A DNA stretch of 64,000 nucleotides from Methylobacterium sp. J-078 (lineage in GTDB: Bacteria; Pseudomonadota; Alphaproteobacteria; Rhizobiales; Beijerinckiaceae), in contig NZ_JAKSYI010000110.1 in the NCBI RefSeq assembly GCF_022829285.1, forward strand, positions 1 through 64,000, read 5' to 3'. Positions within the stretch are counted from its first letter, which is position 1. Each line of letters begins with the position of its first letter. Made by a program: the position numbers and the translations under genes. The notes below the pieces were generated by a model. That model was given only the letters and a program-made list of their open reading frames with translations. It was not told where the DNA came from and did no database searches. Positions 26,222 through 35,199 of this stretch are shown in pieces.

Positions 26222-27046
26222 ATGGCCAATGACGCCTTCGTTCCGCTGCGCTTGTCCGGAAGCCCGGTCAAAACGCACGTCGACTACCTGCGATTGGAGG
26301 ATGCGCTCAACGCGCTCGGCCGGCAGGACTATGCGGCCGAGTGGGGCTGTCTGCCGGGCTGGTCGGAGATGCCTTTCCGGTGGGTCAGCAAAGACCAGCG
26401 ATACGTCCGCCATGAACTGCGGCTGATGGGAACGCGAGCCCGGCTGCGGCGCATCCCGGTCGAGCTCGCGCTGACGAAAGCCGAACGGCAGGCCTGCACG
26501 CAGTTGTTCAAAGAGGTGCGCACGACGATGCGCGAGGCGTTCGAGACCGGCAGGCTTACAGCGCAAGCAGTGCATCACGCCACCGGGGCGCTGACACCCA
26601 TCCTCGCGCCAGGCGTCTGGCTGAAGCAGGCAGGGCCGATCTTCTTCACTGGCCGCACGGTAATCCGGGAACCGGGAATGCCCGATCTGCTCGCCGACGT
26701 AGTGATTGACCAAGCTGATTTCGGCCGCTGGATGAAGGGGCGCGGGAAGGAGCACGCGAAGACCGCGAGCGAGGCAATGCTGCGGCGCGCGGGCGAGACC
26801 ATCGGTGATCACAAACGCAAGCTCGACTATGGCATCACGCGCGACGAAGCGTTCGATTTAATCGTCGAGGCGGCGAGGGAGCACGGCAAGGAGGTGTCCG
26901 AGCGGCAGTTCAAAAAGTTTGTGTGGGAAGAGCGCAGGTCCAAGGCCGGTCGCCGGACGAAGACTCAGAAGGAACTGTTCACTCAGCATAGGTCGGATTT
27001 GGCTGCACAGCTCGCAACGCTCTTCGGAAAATCGTTGACTGCGTGA
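26222..27046 (+). CDS. Accessory-region protein of unknown function
   Basis: A 274-residue basic protein with a good AGGGGAG site before the ATG. N-terminal half: PGWSEMPFRWVSKDQRYVRHELRLMGTRARLRRIPVELAL. The C-terminal half is highly charged and helical (EAAREHGKEVSERQFKKFVWEERRSKAGRRTKTQKELFTQ), which might bind nucleic acid. No family recognised. It is the first of three same-strand genes leading to a DUF927-type ATPase, an arrangement seen in integrated elements and plasmids. Confidence 0.65.
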   Translation: MANDAFVPLRLSGSPVKTHVDYLRLEDALNALGRQDYAAEWGCLPGWSEMPFRWVSKDQRYVRHELRLMGTRARLRRIPVELALTKAERQACTQLFKEVRTTMREAFETGRLTAQAVHHATGALTPILAPGVWLKQAGPIFFTGRTVIREPGMPDLLADVVIDQADFGRWMKGRGKEHAKTASEAMLRRAGETIGDHKRKLDYGITRDEAFDLIVEAAREHGKEVSERQFKKFVWEERRSKAGRRTKTQKELFTQHRSDLAAQLATLFGKSLTA

Positions 27047-27269
27047 GAACGTGAGGCCGGTGAGACGGATACGCAAAGCTCGCGGCCGATTCTACAATGC
27101 CTCACTTCTCCCTGCATCAATTACTTCTTGCATTGATTTCTGAAAAAGCGAGTTGATACAATGACATAAATCAGAACGGGTAATCGCGGCGGAAAGTTTT
27201 CTACCCTCGCTATTACCCCGAGACGGACCCGGTAAATGAAACGGCCACGCAGCATCAGCGAGGCCGTCC
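27047..27269. other. AT-rich intergenic region between accessory genes
   Basis: Contains an AT-rich tract (about 27100-27180, with TTACTTCTTGCATTGATTTC) that stands out from the GC-rich surroundings and could hold a promoter. No small gene recognised. Confidence 0.4.
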
Positions 27270-28109
27270 ATGCCCCCTCCCAAGCCCCCCGACACCTACC
27301 AGCGAGACCGTGAGCACGAGCTCATGGATGCGCTCGGTCTCCCTGATTTCGAGACGGAGGAGGCGTGCCACAAGCGGCAGCAGCGCATGGTGCGCGCCTT
27401 CCAGCGCGCAGGGGCGCCTGGCCGTCTGACCCGTGGCCTCATGAGCTGTACGGCGGACGTTTGCGGCCTCCGTAATCGCTGCCGCGACGGCTGCCATCAC
27501 GGTCAGCGCAACCTGCGCGCCATGCTTATCCCGCAGGCTGACGAACTCCTGCGCGGCCAAACGGGCCCTTTGCTTGCCCTCACCCTTGTCCACCCCCTCT
27601 GGGAAGTACCCTACGAAGAGGGGCCGGAAGCAATTTCGATCCCGGCCGTCAAGCAACTCGTCAAGCGACGGTTCACGCGTCTGGCCGCCCACATCGAGAC
27701 TCACCCGATGGCGGTCGGGGCCTTCGAAGTCTGTCTCAATCGCGATTTGGCGGGAACGAAGACCTGGGCCGGGCAGGTGCACCTGATCGTCACGGGCGCT
27801 ACGCGACACGAGCTCCATGCGGCCTTGGCCGTTGGAGCTCGTTACATCCTGCCGCCCTACGCGAAACCCCTTGTCGTCGAGGAAGTGAGCAACACGGCGC
27901 GCCAGCAAGCCTACGCGCTAAAGCGTTTCGCCGAGCAGCGCATCGCCTACATCGCCAAGAACGGTCGCCAAGCGCGCAACCACAAGCCGCTCGATGCTGC
28001 TGATCAGCGCCGGTTCGACCGTTGGCTCTACGAGCTGAGCATCGGGGAACGCGTGTTCCTGTTCGGTTGCAAGCGTCTCAATGGGCACCTGGTGGGGGTG
28101 GCTCAATGA
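27270..28109 (+). CDS. Protein with cysteine cluster, possible replication or DNA-binding function
   Basis: A 279-residue protein. Residues 69-83 contain CTADVCGLRNRCRDGCHHG, a possible zinc-binding cluster. The middle has TKTWAGQVHLIVTGATRHELHAAL and the C-terminus FLFGCKRLNGHLVGVAQ. The central strand-His pattern faintly recalls phage or plasmid Rep-like proteins, but the HUH motif and catalytic Tyr are not clear, so I do not assign this. It is followed 117 bp later by the DUF927 ATPase. No family recognised with confidence. Confidence 0.6.
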   Translation: MPPPKPPDTYQRDREHELMDALGLPDFETEEACHKRQQRMVRAFQRAGAPGRLTRGLMSCTADVCGLRNRCRDGCHHGQRNLRAMLIPQADELLRGQTGPLLALTLVHPLWEVPYEEGPEAISIPAVKQLVKRRFTRLAAHIETHPMAVGAFEVCLNRDLAGTKTWAGQVHLIVTGATRHELHAALAVGARYILPPYAKPLVVEEVSNTARQQAYALKRFAEQRIAYIAKNGRQARNHKPLDAADQRRFDRWLYELSIGERVFLFGCKRLNGHLVGVAQ

Positions 28110-28226
28110 GCAATGAACTCACGAGTACTCGTCATAAACCGCCATGAACACGTGTTTCTAGCTAGAATTTCCTCAAACTAGACCGAGAAAACACTCAAAA
28201 CAGCTAAAGCTGCAAAGGAACGCTCC

Positions 28227-30062
28227 ATGCCAACCCACAAGCGTCACCCCAAACCTTCCCCGGCCCCGACTAGCTGCTCCGACCGCGTGAGACGGCGAGG
28301 CGGTGAAACGGACCTGTCTCGCCGGGCTCACACCTCTCATGCGAACGAGGGCACGGGCGTGACCATCAAGGTCGCCCGCCTCGCGCGGCGCGCTATTGCT
28401 CGCACTCCCGACGCGCCGATCCGCATCGTCCGCATCCGCAAGGAGAATGACCACACCCTGCACTTCCTCGTGACCGTCGACCTCGGCCGCAGCCGCACGA
28501 CGACCCTGACGATCAGTCAGACGAATTCCCTCGGCCAAATCGCCAAGGCCATCGCCGGCGTCTCGGAACACCTCTCTCGCGACCCGGACATCGCGAAGGA
28601 TCAGGTCGCTGCGCTCATCGCCGCCGCCCCTGGCGAGGCGGCGACGGCGGTCGAGCACGGCGGCTGGAAGGAGCGCGAGGCCTATATCGGCCCCGGGCTG
28701 CGCCGCGGGCGCGGCTGGAACCGTTATGTCTGGATGGGCACGACCGCGCCAAGCGTACTTCTGGCGGCGGGTACCTTCGGGGGCTGGTTGCACACCGTGG
28801 CCGCCCTGTGCGCGGAGTCGAGCTACCTCGCATTCGCGCTGCTCGTGGCGCTCGCCGGCCCGATCTTGGCTTGGGCCGACCTCCCAGAAGGAGTCGCGTT
28901 CCACTTCGCGGGCGAATCCACGACCGGCAAAACCACGACCGCGCGCGTCGCCGCCACCCTCGACGGCCCGCCCGGCAGCCACGCGGACTGGCGCCAGAGC
29001 GACCGCAGCTTCGCCGAGACGACCGCGGCGCGCTGCGACCGCGTCGCGATCTTCAACGCGGCCGAGAAGGCCAAGCTCAAGGACGTCAGCGAGATCCTCC
29101 CGGGGATCACGCACGGCCTCGTGGAGGGCGGAGCCAAGAAGTACGCGGCCGCGGTCAAGGCGAGCCTACCGGACCTGCGCATCCGCTCGCCAATTCTCAG
29201 CAACGGCAACCGGTCCGGGGCGGAGATAGCGCGGATCGCCGGCCTGTCCTGGGACGAGCAGGAGGCGGCCCGCTTCATCACCATCCCCGTCCCAACCCGC
29301 GAGGAGGGCGGTATCGTCGACCGGCCGAAGGGCACGGGGTCGGACTACGCGGTCGACCTCGTCAAGCGGCTGGAAGCGGGCATGAAGCGCCACCACGGCA
29401 AGGTGATGGGGCGCTGGCTCGACCACGTCTGGTCCAACCGCGAGCGGGTCAACGGGCTGATCGAAGCGTTCGTGGCGACCGTGCAGCCGGCCAACGTCTA
29501 CGAGGCCCGCATCGCGGCAAAGTTCGGGCTGATCTACGCCACCGGCACCATCGCCGTCGACACCGGTTTCCTGCCCTGGCCGGCGAGCCTACCCCAGCAC
29601 GTAGTCACCCGTCTCTACCGCCGGGCTCTGGCGGCCCTACAGGAGGGCTGCCCGGTCGAGGCGCTGGTCGCGCTTCGCACCGCGCTCGACGACCCCGCGG
29701 TGTTCCCGGACATCGGCGCGGCGCGCGAACTCGTCCTCAACGATGCGCGTGTGGCGGGCTTCCGCTTCGGCCGCGCGGAGGGCGATTACGTGGCCATCCG
29801 CCAGGAGTGCCTGGGCGCGATTCTCGGCAAGACTACCGAGCCGGCGGCGCTGATCGGGGCACTGGAGGAAGCCGGCGTGATTGAGGCTGGGCACGGCGCG
29901 CGCCGGGGCAAGCAGCTCCATGTGCGGCTTATCAACCGCGACAACGGCTGCATCGTTACCAAGCCGCGCTGCCTAGTGATGAAGGCGGGCGCGCTCGCGG
30001 CCTTCCTCGAAGCGGCTGGCCGCGGACGGGCTGCTACCGAAGACGCCATCGTCATCAGCTGA
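28227..30062 (+). CDS. DUF927-type ATPase (helicase/primase-associated)
   Basis: A 611-residue protein. Residues 1-45 look disordered. Residues 140-470 carry the DUF927 ATPase core, with GWKEREAYIGPG, Walker A in FAGESTTGKTTTAR (228-240), and DLRIRSPILSNGNRS. The usual acidic Walker B is not obvious; the expected region reads RVAIFNAAEKAK. A C-terminal winged-helix-like part (EECGVIEAGHGAR-type residues near 560) follows. DUF927 proteins occur in plasmids, phages and integrated elements, often fused to primase; this one lacks a primase domain. A strong terminator follows at 30070. The likely role is DNA replication or maintenance of a mobile element. Confidence 0.8.
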   Translation: MPTHKRHPKPSPAPTSCSDRVRRRGGETDLSRRAHTSHANEGTGVTIKVARLARRAIARTPDAPIRIVRIRKENDHTLHFLVTVDLGRSRTTTLTISQTNSLGQIAKAIAGVSEHLSRDPDIAKDQVAALIAAAPGEAATAVEHGGWKEREAYIGPGLRRGRGWNRYVWMGTTAPSVLLAAGTFGGWLHTVAALCAESSYLAFALLVALAGPILAWADLPEGVAFHFAGESTTGKTTTARVAATLDGPPGSHADWRQSDRSFAETTAARCDRVAIFNAAEKAKLKDVSEILPGITHGLVEGGAKKYAAAVKASLPDLRIRSPILSNGNRSGAEIARIAGLSWDEQEAARFITIPVPTREEGGIVDRPKGTGSDYAVDLVKRLEAGMKRHHGKVMGRWLDHVWSNRERVNGLIEAFVATVQPANVYEARIAAKFGLIYATGTIAVDTGFLPWPASLPQHVVTRLYRRALAALQEGCPVEALVALRTALDDPAVFPDIGAARELVLNDARVAGFRFGRAEGDYVAIRQECLGAILGKTTEPAALIGALEEAGVIEAGHGARRGKQLHVRLINRDNGCIVTKPRCLVMKAGALAAFLEAAGRGRAATEDAIVIS

Positions 30063-30069
30063 GTTCCTC

Positions 30070-30092
30070 CGAGGCGGGGCAACCCCGCCTCG
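30070..30092 (+). terminator. Strong hairpin after the DUF927 gene
   Basis: CGAGGCGGGG-CAA-CCCCGCCTCG: 10-bp perfect stem with a 3-base loop, 8 bp after the stop codon. No T-run follows, so it may act as a terminator with Rho or as an mRNA 3'-end stabiliser. Confidence 0.7.
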
Positions 30093-30237
30093 ATCAGGAA
30101 GGCCGCCGCCCGCGTGCGAACAGGATGGGGGCGGCATCACCATAGAATGAGGCTTTTATCATCGGCTGTGAGGAGCCCGGGAGAACGAAGCCGCCCCATC
30201 AGCAGAAGAGTCTTTCCGATGGTACGGAGGGGTGGTA

Positions 30238-30399
30238 CAAACGAAGCATGATACGGCGGTGGAAGTATCTGATTTTGCAGCACTTCGTTTGGAAAGCGCA
30301 CAATCCTTTCCTGGGCACCACTTGATTTCTAGTCTTCAGAAATCAAATCGTTTTTCGGGTTTCATCCCGCACTCGGGTCTCCGGTGCGGGATTTATTTT
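30238..30399 (+). ncRNA. Candidate structured RNA: five hairpins ending in an intrinsic terminator
   Basis: Perfect stems in order: CAAACGAAG (30238) with CTTCGTTTG (30283), enclosing GATAC/GTATC (30250/30265); GGAAAG/CTTTCC (30291/30306); TTGATTTCT/AGAAATCAA (30322/30338) followed by ATCGTTTTT; and ATCCCGCAC/GTGCGGGAT (30364/30384) followed by TTATTTT. No frame explains the region. It does not fit tRNA or tmRNA consensus (no TTCRANNC). The last two hairpins with T-rich tails look like tandem terminators for a short transcript on the plus strand. No promoter was confirmed; alternatively these are operator and terminator sites for neighbours. Confidence 0.35.
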
Positions 30400-30767
30400 G
30401 GGCTCAGGCGCCACCAGCCGGGCCCGGTTCGCCATCCGTGTGTGGACGGCGCTTTCGCGGCTTCCACCGACCTCCGAACAGGGCGTTGAGCCGCGCCTTC
30501 GCGGCGTCGGGAGGCGTAGCGTGCCTGCTTGCGCTTTCTCGGCCTGCCTCATCGAGAGCTTCAGCCCGGCACAGGGAGCGACCCGACCGATCCGGAGCGG
30601 AATCGATCGGGCGTGGACCCTGATGATCTCCGCCAGCGTCCGGCGTGATGGCGCGGGGAGGCCGAGGCTCGGCGCGATCCGGAAATTTACTGCGCAACCG
30701 CCATGCGCCCGGCAGCATTATGCAGAGACGCCCCATCGTCCCGATCGGGGCAAACGGAGTGAGAGAG
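30400..30767. other. Gene-free region at right margin of accessory DNA
   Basis: GC content returns to the chromosome-like level. No gene or remnant recognised. The promoter of the small membrane-protein gene at 30768 should be near its right end. Confidence 0.35.
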
Positions 30768-30944
30768 ATGAGTGCTGGCTATCCACTTCTGTTCCTGGCG
30801 CTGGGAACGCTGGGAGGCATCGCCTTCCTCGCCCTCGGTGCCCGCAAGCAGGTCGCCGATCTGAAGAACGACCCGCAGCGTTCGAACATCATCAAGGACC
30901 ACGGCGGCACCCCGAGACCGAACATGCCGGGGACCGAGCACTGA
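30768..30944 (+). CDS. Small membrane-anchored protein
   Basis: A 58-residue protein with one N-terminal membrane helix (YPLLFLALGTLGGIAFLALGA) and a polar tail (KQVADLKNDPQRSNIIKDHGGTPRPNMPGTEH). The ATG has ACGGAGTGAGAGAG upstream, a good ribosome site; the in-frame ATG at 30645 has none. No family known to me. Confidence 0.6.
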   Translation: MSAGYPLLFLALGTLGGIAFLALGARKQVADLKNDPQRSNIIKDHGGTPRPNMPGTEH

Positions 30945-31672
30945 CGATTTCGTCAGGTGCTTGCGAACCGCACCCGATCCGGTGTCGGCGCGGTTCCAGG
31001 GCATGACGGAACCGCCGCCGCCACCGACCGTCCGTGAAGAGAATTGGAACTGATCTCCATTCTCAACGGGAGGCGGCTTCGGCGACCGCCGCGACCTGAG
31101 CCTTCCCCATGACGGGTCATGCGCATTGCGAGCGCCGCACGGTCTTCGACGGCACAAGGTGAACGGCGCTCAGGCGTTTGGGGACGAGGGCCTTTGGCGC
31201 CTCAACCCGCTGGTGACACAGCCCGCTCCCGGGTCGAAGGGTCTGTGGCCGGTGGTGGCCACCGGCGATTGCTTCGGTCACTTCGCGCCCGACAGGAGCG
31301 ACGCCGAGTCGGCGCACCGTCTCACCGCACCATAGGGGCCAGCTTTCCTTCGCTGCGTCGGGCTGGCTCGCCCCCCGAACCGCGCAAGCCAAGCCCGTGG
31401 GTTTTCTGGATCCGTGCCAGCGCGTTGGGCCGTAGCAGGCCCCCGCACCACGATACGTGCCGCGTGATGGCACTCCACCCGCGCCGAGGTGTGTCGTGTC
31501 GCCCTTCATCGCCGCTCGGAGCGACCGCGCACCGAGGCGCTGCAGGGTGTTGTCCGGGCGCCGCTCGTGCGGCACCGAGTGAGGCGGGGTCACGGGCGAC
31601 GCCGCCGGGGGCTTCCTTTCCGCCGTGGCGAAACGCTACGCCCGCAGGTGGCAGGCGGCGCAGCGTCGATCG
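30945..31672. other. 730-bp gene-free region
   Basis: Several overlapping open frames exist on both strands, but none has a recognisable domain, a convincing ribosome site or consistent codon bias. Probably non-coding or a decayed gene beyond recognition. Confidence 0.4.
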
Positions 31673-31924
31673 TCAATCCGGCTCCAGACCATACTCCGCT
31701 AGGAGCGCTGCCCGCTTGCCACGAAGTTCGAGCGCTCTGACGGCGTGCCTGCGCCCGGTGCTGCGGATCGCGTCGATCATCCCGCTCCGAGCGTCGTGCG
31801 TCACGTGCGCGAGCTCGGCGAGTTCCGTCGCGGCCGCCTCCTCCGACGCGATGCTCTCCCGGAGGGTGTCGAGCACGGCCTGCACCATGGGAATGAGTTG
31901 GAAGTCGCGGGCGCCGTTCCTCAT
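31673..31924 (-). CDS. Small helical protein of unknown function
   Basis: An 83-residue protein, MRNGARDFQLIPMVQAVLDT onward, predicted all-helical and rich in Ala and Glu, ending RALELRGKRAALLAEYGLEPD. The start at 31924 is preceded by AAAGG; longer in-frame starts at 31951 and 31972 are possible. No family recognised. Confidence 0.5.
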   Translation of the reverse strand: MRNGARDFQLIPMVQAVLDTLRESIASEEAAATELAELAHVTHDARSGMIDAIRSTGRRHAVRALELRGKRAALLAEYGLEPD

Positions 31925-32244
31925 CCGCGGGGCCTTTCGTGCTGTGCCCATGCGAGCGTTTCGGCGAACCATACCATTCCGGCCGTACCGTTGATCCCCC
32001 CGCGATGTGCGACAGGGTGGCTGTCCTCCCGCTGCGCGTCGACGCCGAGCGCCTGGCGCGGCACCAAGGTGGCGGTACGGATGGTCCAGGCGGCCCGATC
32101 TCGGAGGGGCGCGCGATCCCGAGGCCCGTGGCAAGGAAGGCTCGACGCGAAGTCTCGCCCTCCGGTCGTTCGCCTGCGGTCCGGCAGGAACACGCCGCAC
32201 CCGCCCCTGGTTGGCCCTTCACGTCACCCGTCGAGGATCATGCC

Positions 32245-32472
32245 ATGAAGACCACGCTCGCACTCACCGCCAGTCTCGCCCTCGGGCTTCTCGCCACCGT
32301 CACGACCGCCGAGGCCAAGGGCTGCATCAAGGGTGCGGTCGTCGGCGGGGTCGCCGGAAAGATGGCCGGCCACGGCAAGATGGGGGCTGCCGCCGGATGC
32401 GCGGTCGGCCACAGCCGGGCCAACAAGAAGGATGCGCAATCTCAGGGTGGCGGGCAGCCCCAGGGCCAGTAA
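32245..32472 (+). CDS. Small exported glycine-rich protein
   Basis: A 75-residue protein with a signal peptide (MKTTLALTASLALGLLATVT, cleavage likely after AEA) and a mature part CIKGAVVGGVAGKMAGHGKM then GAAAGCAVGHSRANKK, a glycine-zipper-like hydrophobic repeat. Similar small proteins associate with the outer membrane in alphaproteobacteria. Two mature-region cysteines could form a disulfide. GAGG lies before the ATG. Function unknown; a second glycine-zipper protein is at 44556. Confidence 0.7.
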   Translation: MKTTLALTASLALGLLATVTTAEAKGCIKGAVVGGVAGKMAGHGKMGAAAGCAVGHSRANKKDAQSQGGGQPQGQ

Positions 32473-32487
32473 GGCGGTTCGGCCGCG

Positions 32488-33336
32488 TCAGCGGCGGCGG
32501 GCATACGCGATGGCCGCGACCATGGCCGCCAGCGCCGCCCCCGCGAGCCAGGGGGCGAGGCCGGACCGGCGCGGCCCGATAAGCCGTTCCGCACCGCTCT
32601 CCGGCGCGAGGAGCCATGCCAGGGCGCGGCGCAATTTGTTGGTGGCGTCGCGGGCGAACCATTGGCCGTGCGCGAAGAGGACCCGGTCGGGCGCGAAATC
32701 GATCAGACGCTGCGCGGCCCGTGCGGCCTCGGCCCGGCTCAGGCTCAGGAGCAGCCGAAGGTAGAGCGGCGCCCGCCCGTCCGGCGCGACGATCCCGAGG
32801 AGGCGGGCCAGGGCGCGCGGGCCGAGCGGAAGCAGGTCGGCCTCCAGGTTCACGACGAGGTCGGTCAGCACCAGCGTGCCGCTGGGGCGATGGAAGAGGC
32901 AGACTTCCCGGAACACCGGGCCCGCCACCAGCACCGTATCGATCGCGCCACCCCAGGCGCGCGGTGGCCGGTCCCCGAGTTCCCCGTCGATCCGGATACC
33001 GGCGCGGCGCACCGGCCGCCGGTCCTCGAGGCCCGGCACTGCCCAGGTGATCGCGTTCGGGCAGGCGGCCTGCCAGCCCGCCAGGAACATCCAGTGGCCG
33101 ATGCTCGGGGCGACGAGGTGGCCGATACGGCCGAGCCCTTCCAGGGCCCGCTGCAGACCCGGATCGTGCGGAACCGGCGAGTGCAGGAGCAGTTCGCCCC
33201 CCGCCAGCCGCAGCACCGTCATGCGGATCGGCAGCTCCAGGCCGCCCGCATGGACCGGCGCGGCGTCGACGATCCAGACGCCCTTGGCCACCGGCTTCGG
33301 CGTGTTCAGGGGCGGATAGCTGATGTCGTGGGTCAC
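32488..33336 (-). CDS. DUF4336 metallo-hydrolase-like protein
   Basis: A 282-residue protein of the DUF4336 type (VWIVDAAPVHAGGLELPIRMTVLRLAGGELLLHSPVPHDPGL, then LGRIGHLVAPSIGHWMFLAGW), a degenerate relative of metallo-beta-lactamases lacking the full HxHxDH motif. A C-terminal hydrophobic stretch (WLAGAALAAMVAAIAYARRR) suggests membrane anchoring. I use a GTG start at 33336 with GGAGA ten bases upstream; the longer ATG at 33459 would add a low-complexity leader. Biochemical function unknown. Confidence 0.75.
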   Translation of the reverse strand: MTHDISYPPLNTPKPVAKGVWIVDAAPVHAGGLELPIRMTVLRLAGGELLLHSPVPHDPGLQRALEGLGRIGHLVAPSIGHWMFLAGWQAACPNAITWAVPGLEDRRPVRRAGIRIDGELGDRPPRAWGGAIDTVLVAGPVFREVCLFHRPSGTLVLTDLVVNLEADLLPLGPRALARLLGIVAPDGRAPLYLRLLLSLSRAEAARAAQRLIDFAPDRVLFAHGQWFARDATNKLRRALAWLLAPESGAERLIGPRRSGLAPWLAGAALAAMVAAIAYARRR

Positions 33337-33595
33337 ACCGTGCCGTCTCCTGTCCGCGCGGACGGGAACGCCGCCGACGGGGCCGAGGGTCCCCGAGGTG
33401 TCGCGGGCTTCCCTGAGACTGCAGCCGCCGCGAGGGGATGCGCCGCCCGAACCGACCATCCGGCGATGGTGCGGGGTCGTGTCTCCCCCCGATGGTTCGA
33501 GAAGGCGAACGTCATTCCGCCGCCGACACCCAGAAGCGCCGAGCCGCCACCGGATCGACGATCACGGACGCCCCGTCCGGAACGGCCGGCGGCGC
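33337..33595. other. Spacer between DUF4336 gene and the next small gene
   Basis: No gene or regulatory element recognised. Frames here are GC-driven shadows. Confidence 0.35.
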
Positions 33596-34018
33596 TCACG
33601 GCCGGAAGCGCGCGGTCAGCTTCCGCGCGGCGTCCCGATCGACCCGGTGGAGCCGTTCCAGGGCCTGGGTCGCGTCGCGCTCCACCGCCGCCGCGTAGGT
33701 GTCCTTCACCCGCTTCACGCGCTGGATCAGATCGTCGAGACTCTCCAGCGGGGTCATCGCGCGCGCGGTGTCCGCCGCGTCGGCCGAAGGCTCGGCGGGC
33801 TCGGGCGGGAGTTCGCCCATCTTCACGGCGAGATCCCGGACGGCTTCCGAGATGATCCCGAGCTGTTTGCCGAAGCTGCCGACCTCCCGGATGATCGCGA
33901 TCTCGATCTCGGGAACGCCCTGGTAGGGGCCGGTCTCGATGTCCTGGTTCACGGCACCGCTGAGGGGTGCGAAGAACGGAAAGCTGAACCACGAGTTCCA
34001 CGTTGGGCTGCCGGACAT
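33596..34018 (-). CDS. Protein of unknown function with C-terminal coiled coil
   Basis: A 140-residue protein. The N-terminus has an aromatic stretch (WNSWFSFPFFAPLSGAVNQDI), the middle is helical (EIEIAIIREVGSFGKQLGIISEAVRDLAVKM), and the end is a charged helix (RVKRVKDTYAAAVERDATQALERLHRVDRDAARKL). No family recognised. It starts about 190 bp from, and divergent to, the histone-deacetylase-like gene. Confidence 0.6.
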   Translation of the reverse strand: MSGSPTWNSWFSFPFFAPLSGAVNQDIETGPYQGVPEIEIAIIREVGSFGKQLGIISEAVRDLAVKMGELPPEPAEPSADAADTARAMTPLESLDDLIQRVKRVKDTYAAAVERDATQALERLHRVDRDAARKLTARFRP

Positions 34019-34211
34019 CACGGGGTCTCCTGCACGGGCGAGGCCCCGAGAATCCGGGAGATCGGTTCGGCCCTCAAGCCGGTCCTCGTGGCCGCGAGGC
34101 CGGAAATCTCGTGATGCGCGACGAGCCGAGCCCCGAGCCGGATTCCCAAGCCCCTAGCCGGACTTCGGCGATCTGGTATACCAGCGTGAGACGAGGCCCC
34201 TGGAGCGCCCC

Positions 34212-35138
34212 ATGACCATCCTGTTCAGCCACGAGGCCGCCCGCGCGCATCGCACCCCGCTTGGGCATCCGGAGCGGCCGGAGCGCATGCAGGCGGTCCA
34301 GGACGCCCTGGCGCCGGAGGCCTTCGCGGTTCTCGACCGGCGTTCGCCCGAGCCCGCCAGCCTGGAGACCGTGGCCCTCGCGCATCCCGAGGAATGGGTG
34401 CGGGCGATGGTGAAGGCGGCCCCGGCCGAGGGGCTGGTTCACGTGGATTCCGACACCGTGCTGTCGCCCGGCACCATCGACTGCGTGCTGCGCGGCGTCG
34501 GCGCCGTCGTGGCGGGGGTGGATGCCGTGATGGCCCGCGAGGCCCGCAACGTCTTCTCGGCCATGCGCCCGCCCGGCCACCATGCCGAGCGCACCCGCGC
34601 CATGGGCTTCTGCCTGTTCAACAACGCCGCCATCGCGGCCCGGCACGCGCGGGTGGTCCACGGGGCCGAGCGCGTCGCCATCGTCGACTGGGACGTGCAC
34701 CACGGCAACGGCAGCCAGGACATCTTCTGGGACGACCCGTCCGTGTTGTTCTGCTCGACCCACCAGATGCCGCTCTATCCGGGCACCGGCGCGGTCTCGG
34801 AGGCGGGCGAGCACGACACCATCGTCAACGCGCCCCTCAAGCCCGGCGCCGACGGGGAGCGCTTTCGCGAAGCGTTCGAGGCCCGCGTCCTGCCCCGGCT
34901 CCGCGATTTTCGGCCGGACCTCATCGTCATCTCGGCCGGCTTCGACGCGCATTGGCGCGATCCGCTCGCCAACCTGATGCTGGAGGCGGAGGATTTCGCC
35001 TGGGCGACCCGGCAGGTCATGGCAATCGCCGATCAGGCTTGCGACGGGCGCATCGTCTCGGTGCTGGAGGGCGGCTACGATCTGCGGGGCCTGGGCGAAT
35101 CCACCGCCGCGCACGTGGCGGCCCTGATGGAGGCGTGA
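34212..35138 (+). CDS. Histone-deacetylase-family (class II) deacetylase
   Basis: A 308-residue arginase/deacetylase-fold protein. Zinc ligands and catalytic pairs are seen in RPPGHHAERTRAMGFCLFNN (tandem His), VDWDVHHGNG (Asp and His ligands) and SAGFDAH (Asp ligand), with a C-terminal GGYDLRGLGES. Bacterial members deacetylate acetylpolyamines or acetylated small molecules; some act on proteins. No polyamine genes are beside it. The length is normal for the family. Confidence 0.88.
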   Translation: MTILFSHEAARAHRTPLGHPERPERMQAVQDALAPEAFAVLDRRSPEPASLETVALAHPEEWVRAMVKAAPAEGLVHVDSDTVLSPGTIDCVLRGVGAVVAGVDAVMAREARNVFSAMRPPGHHAERTRAMGFCLFNNAAIAARHARVVHGAERVAIVDWDVHHGNGSQDIFWDDPSVLFCSTHQMPLYPGTGAVSEAGEHDTIVNAPLKPGADGERFREAFEARVLPRLRDFRPDLIVISAGFDAHWRDPLANLMLEAEDFAWATRQVMAIADQACDGRIVSVLEGGYDLRGLGESTAAHVAALMEA

Positions 35139-35199
35139 GGCCCTGCAAAGCCGCGCCGTCGGGCTTTCCGTGGCGCGCCGCTGACCCACCTATGGGCCG

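Noticed and set aside
30238..30399. tRNA or tmRNA gene
   Set aside because: Stem order and the missing TTCRANNC loop do not fit; no acceptor-CCA arrangement pairs.
34074..35189. 371-codon minus-strand frame
   Set aside because: Antisense to the histone-deacetylase-like gene with no motifs.
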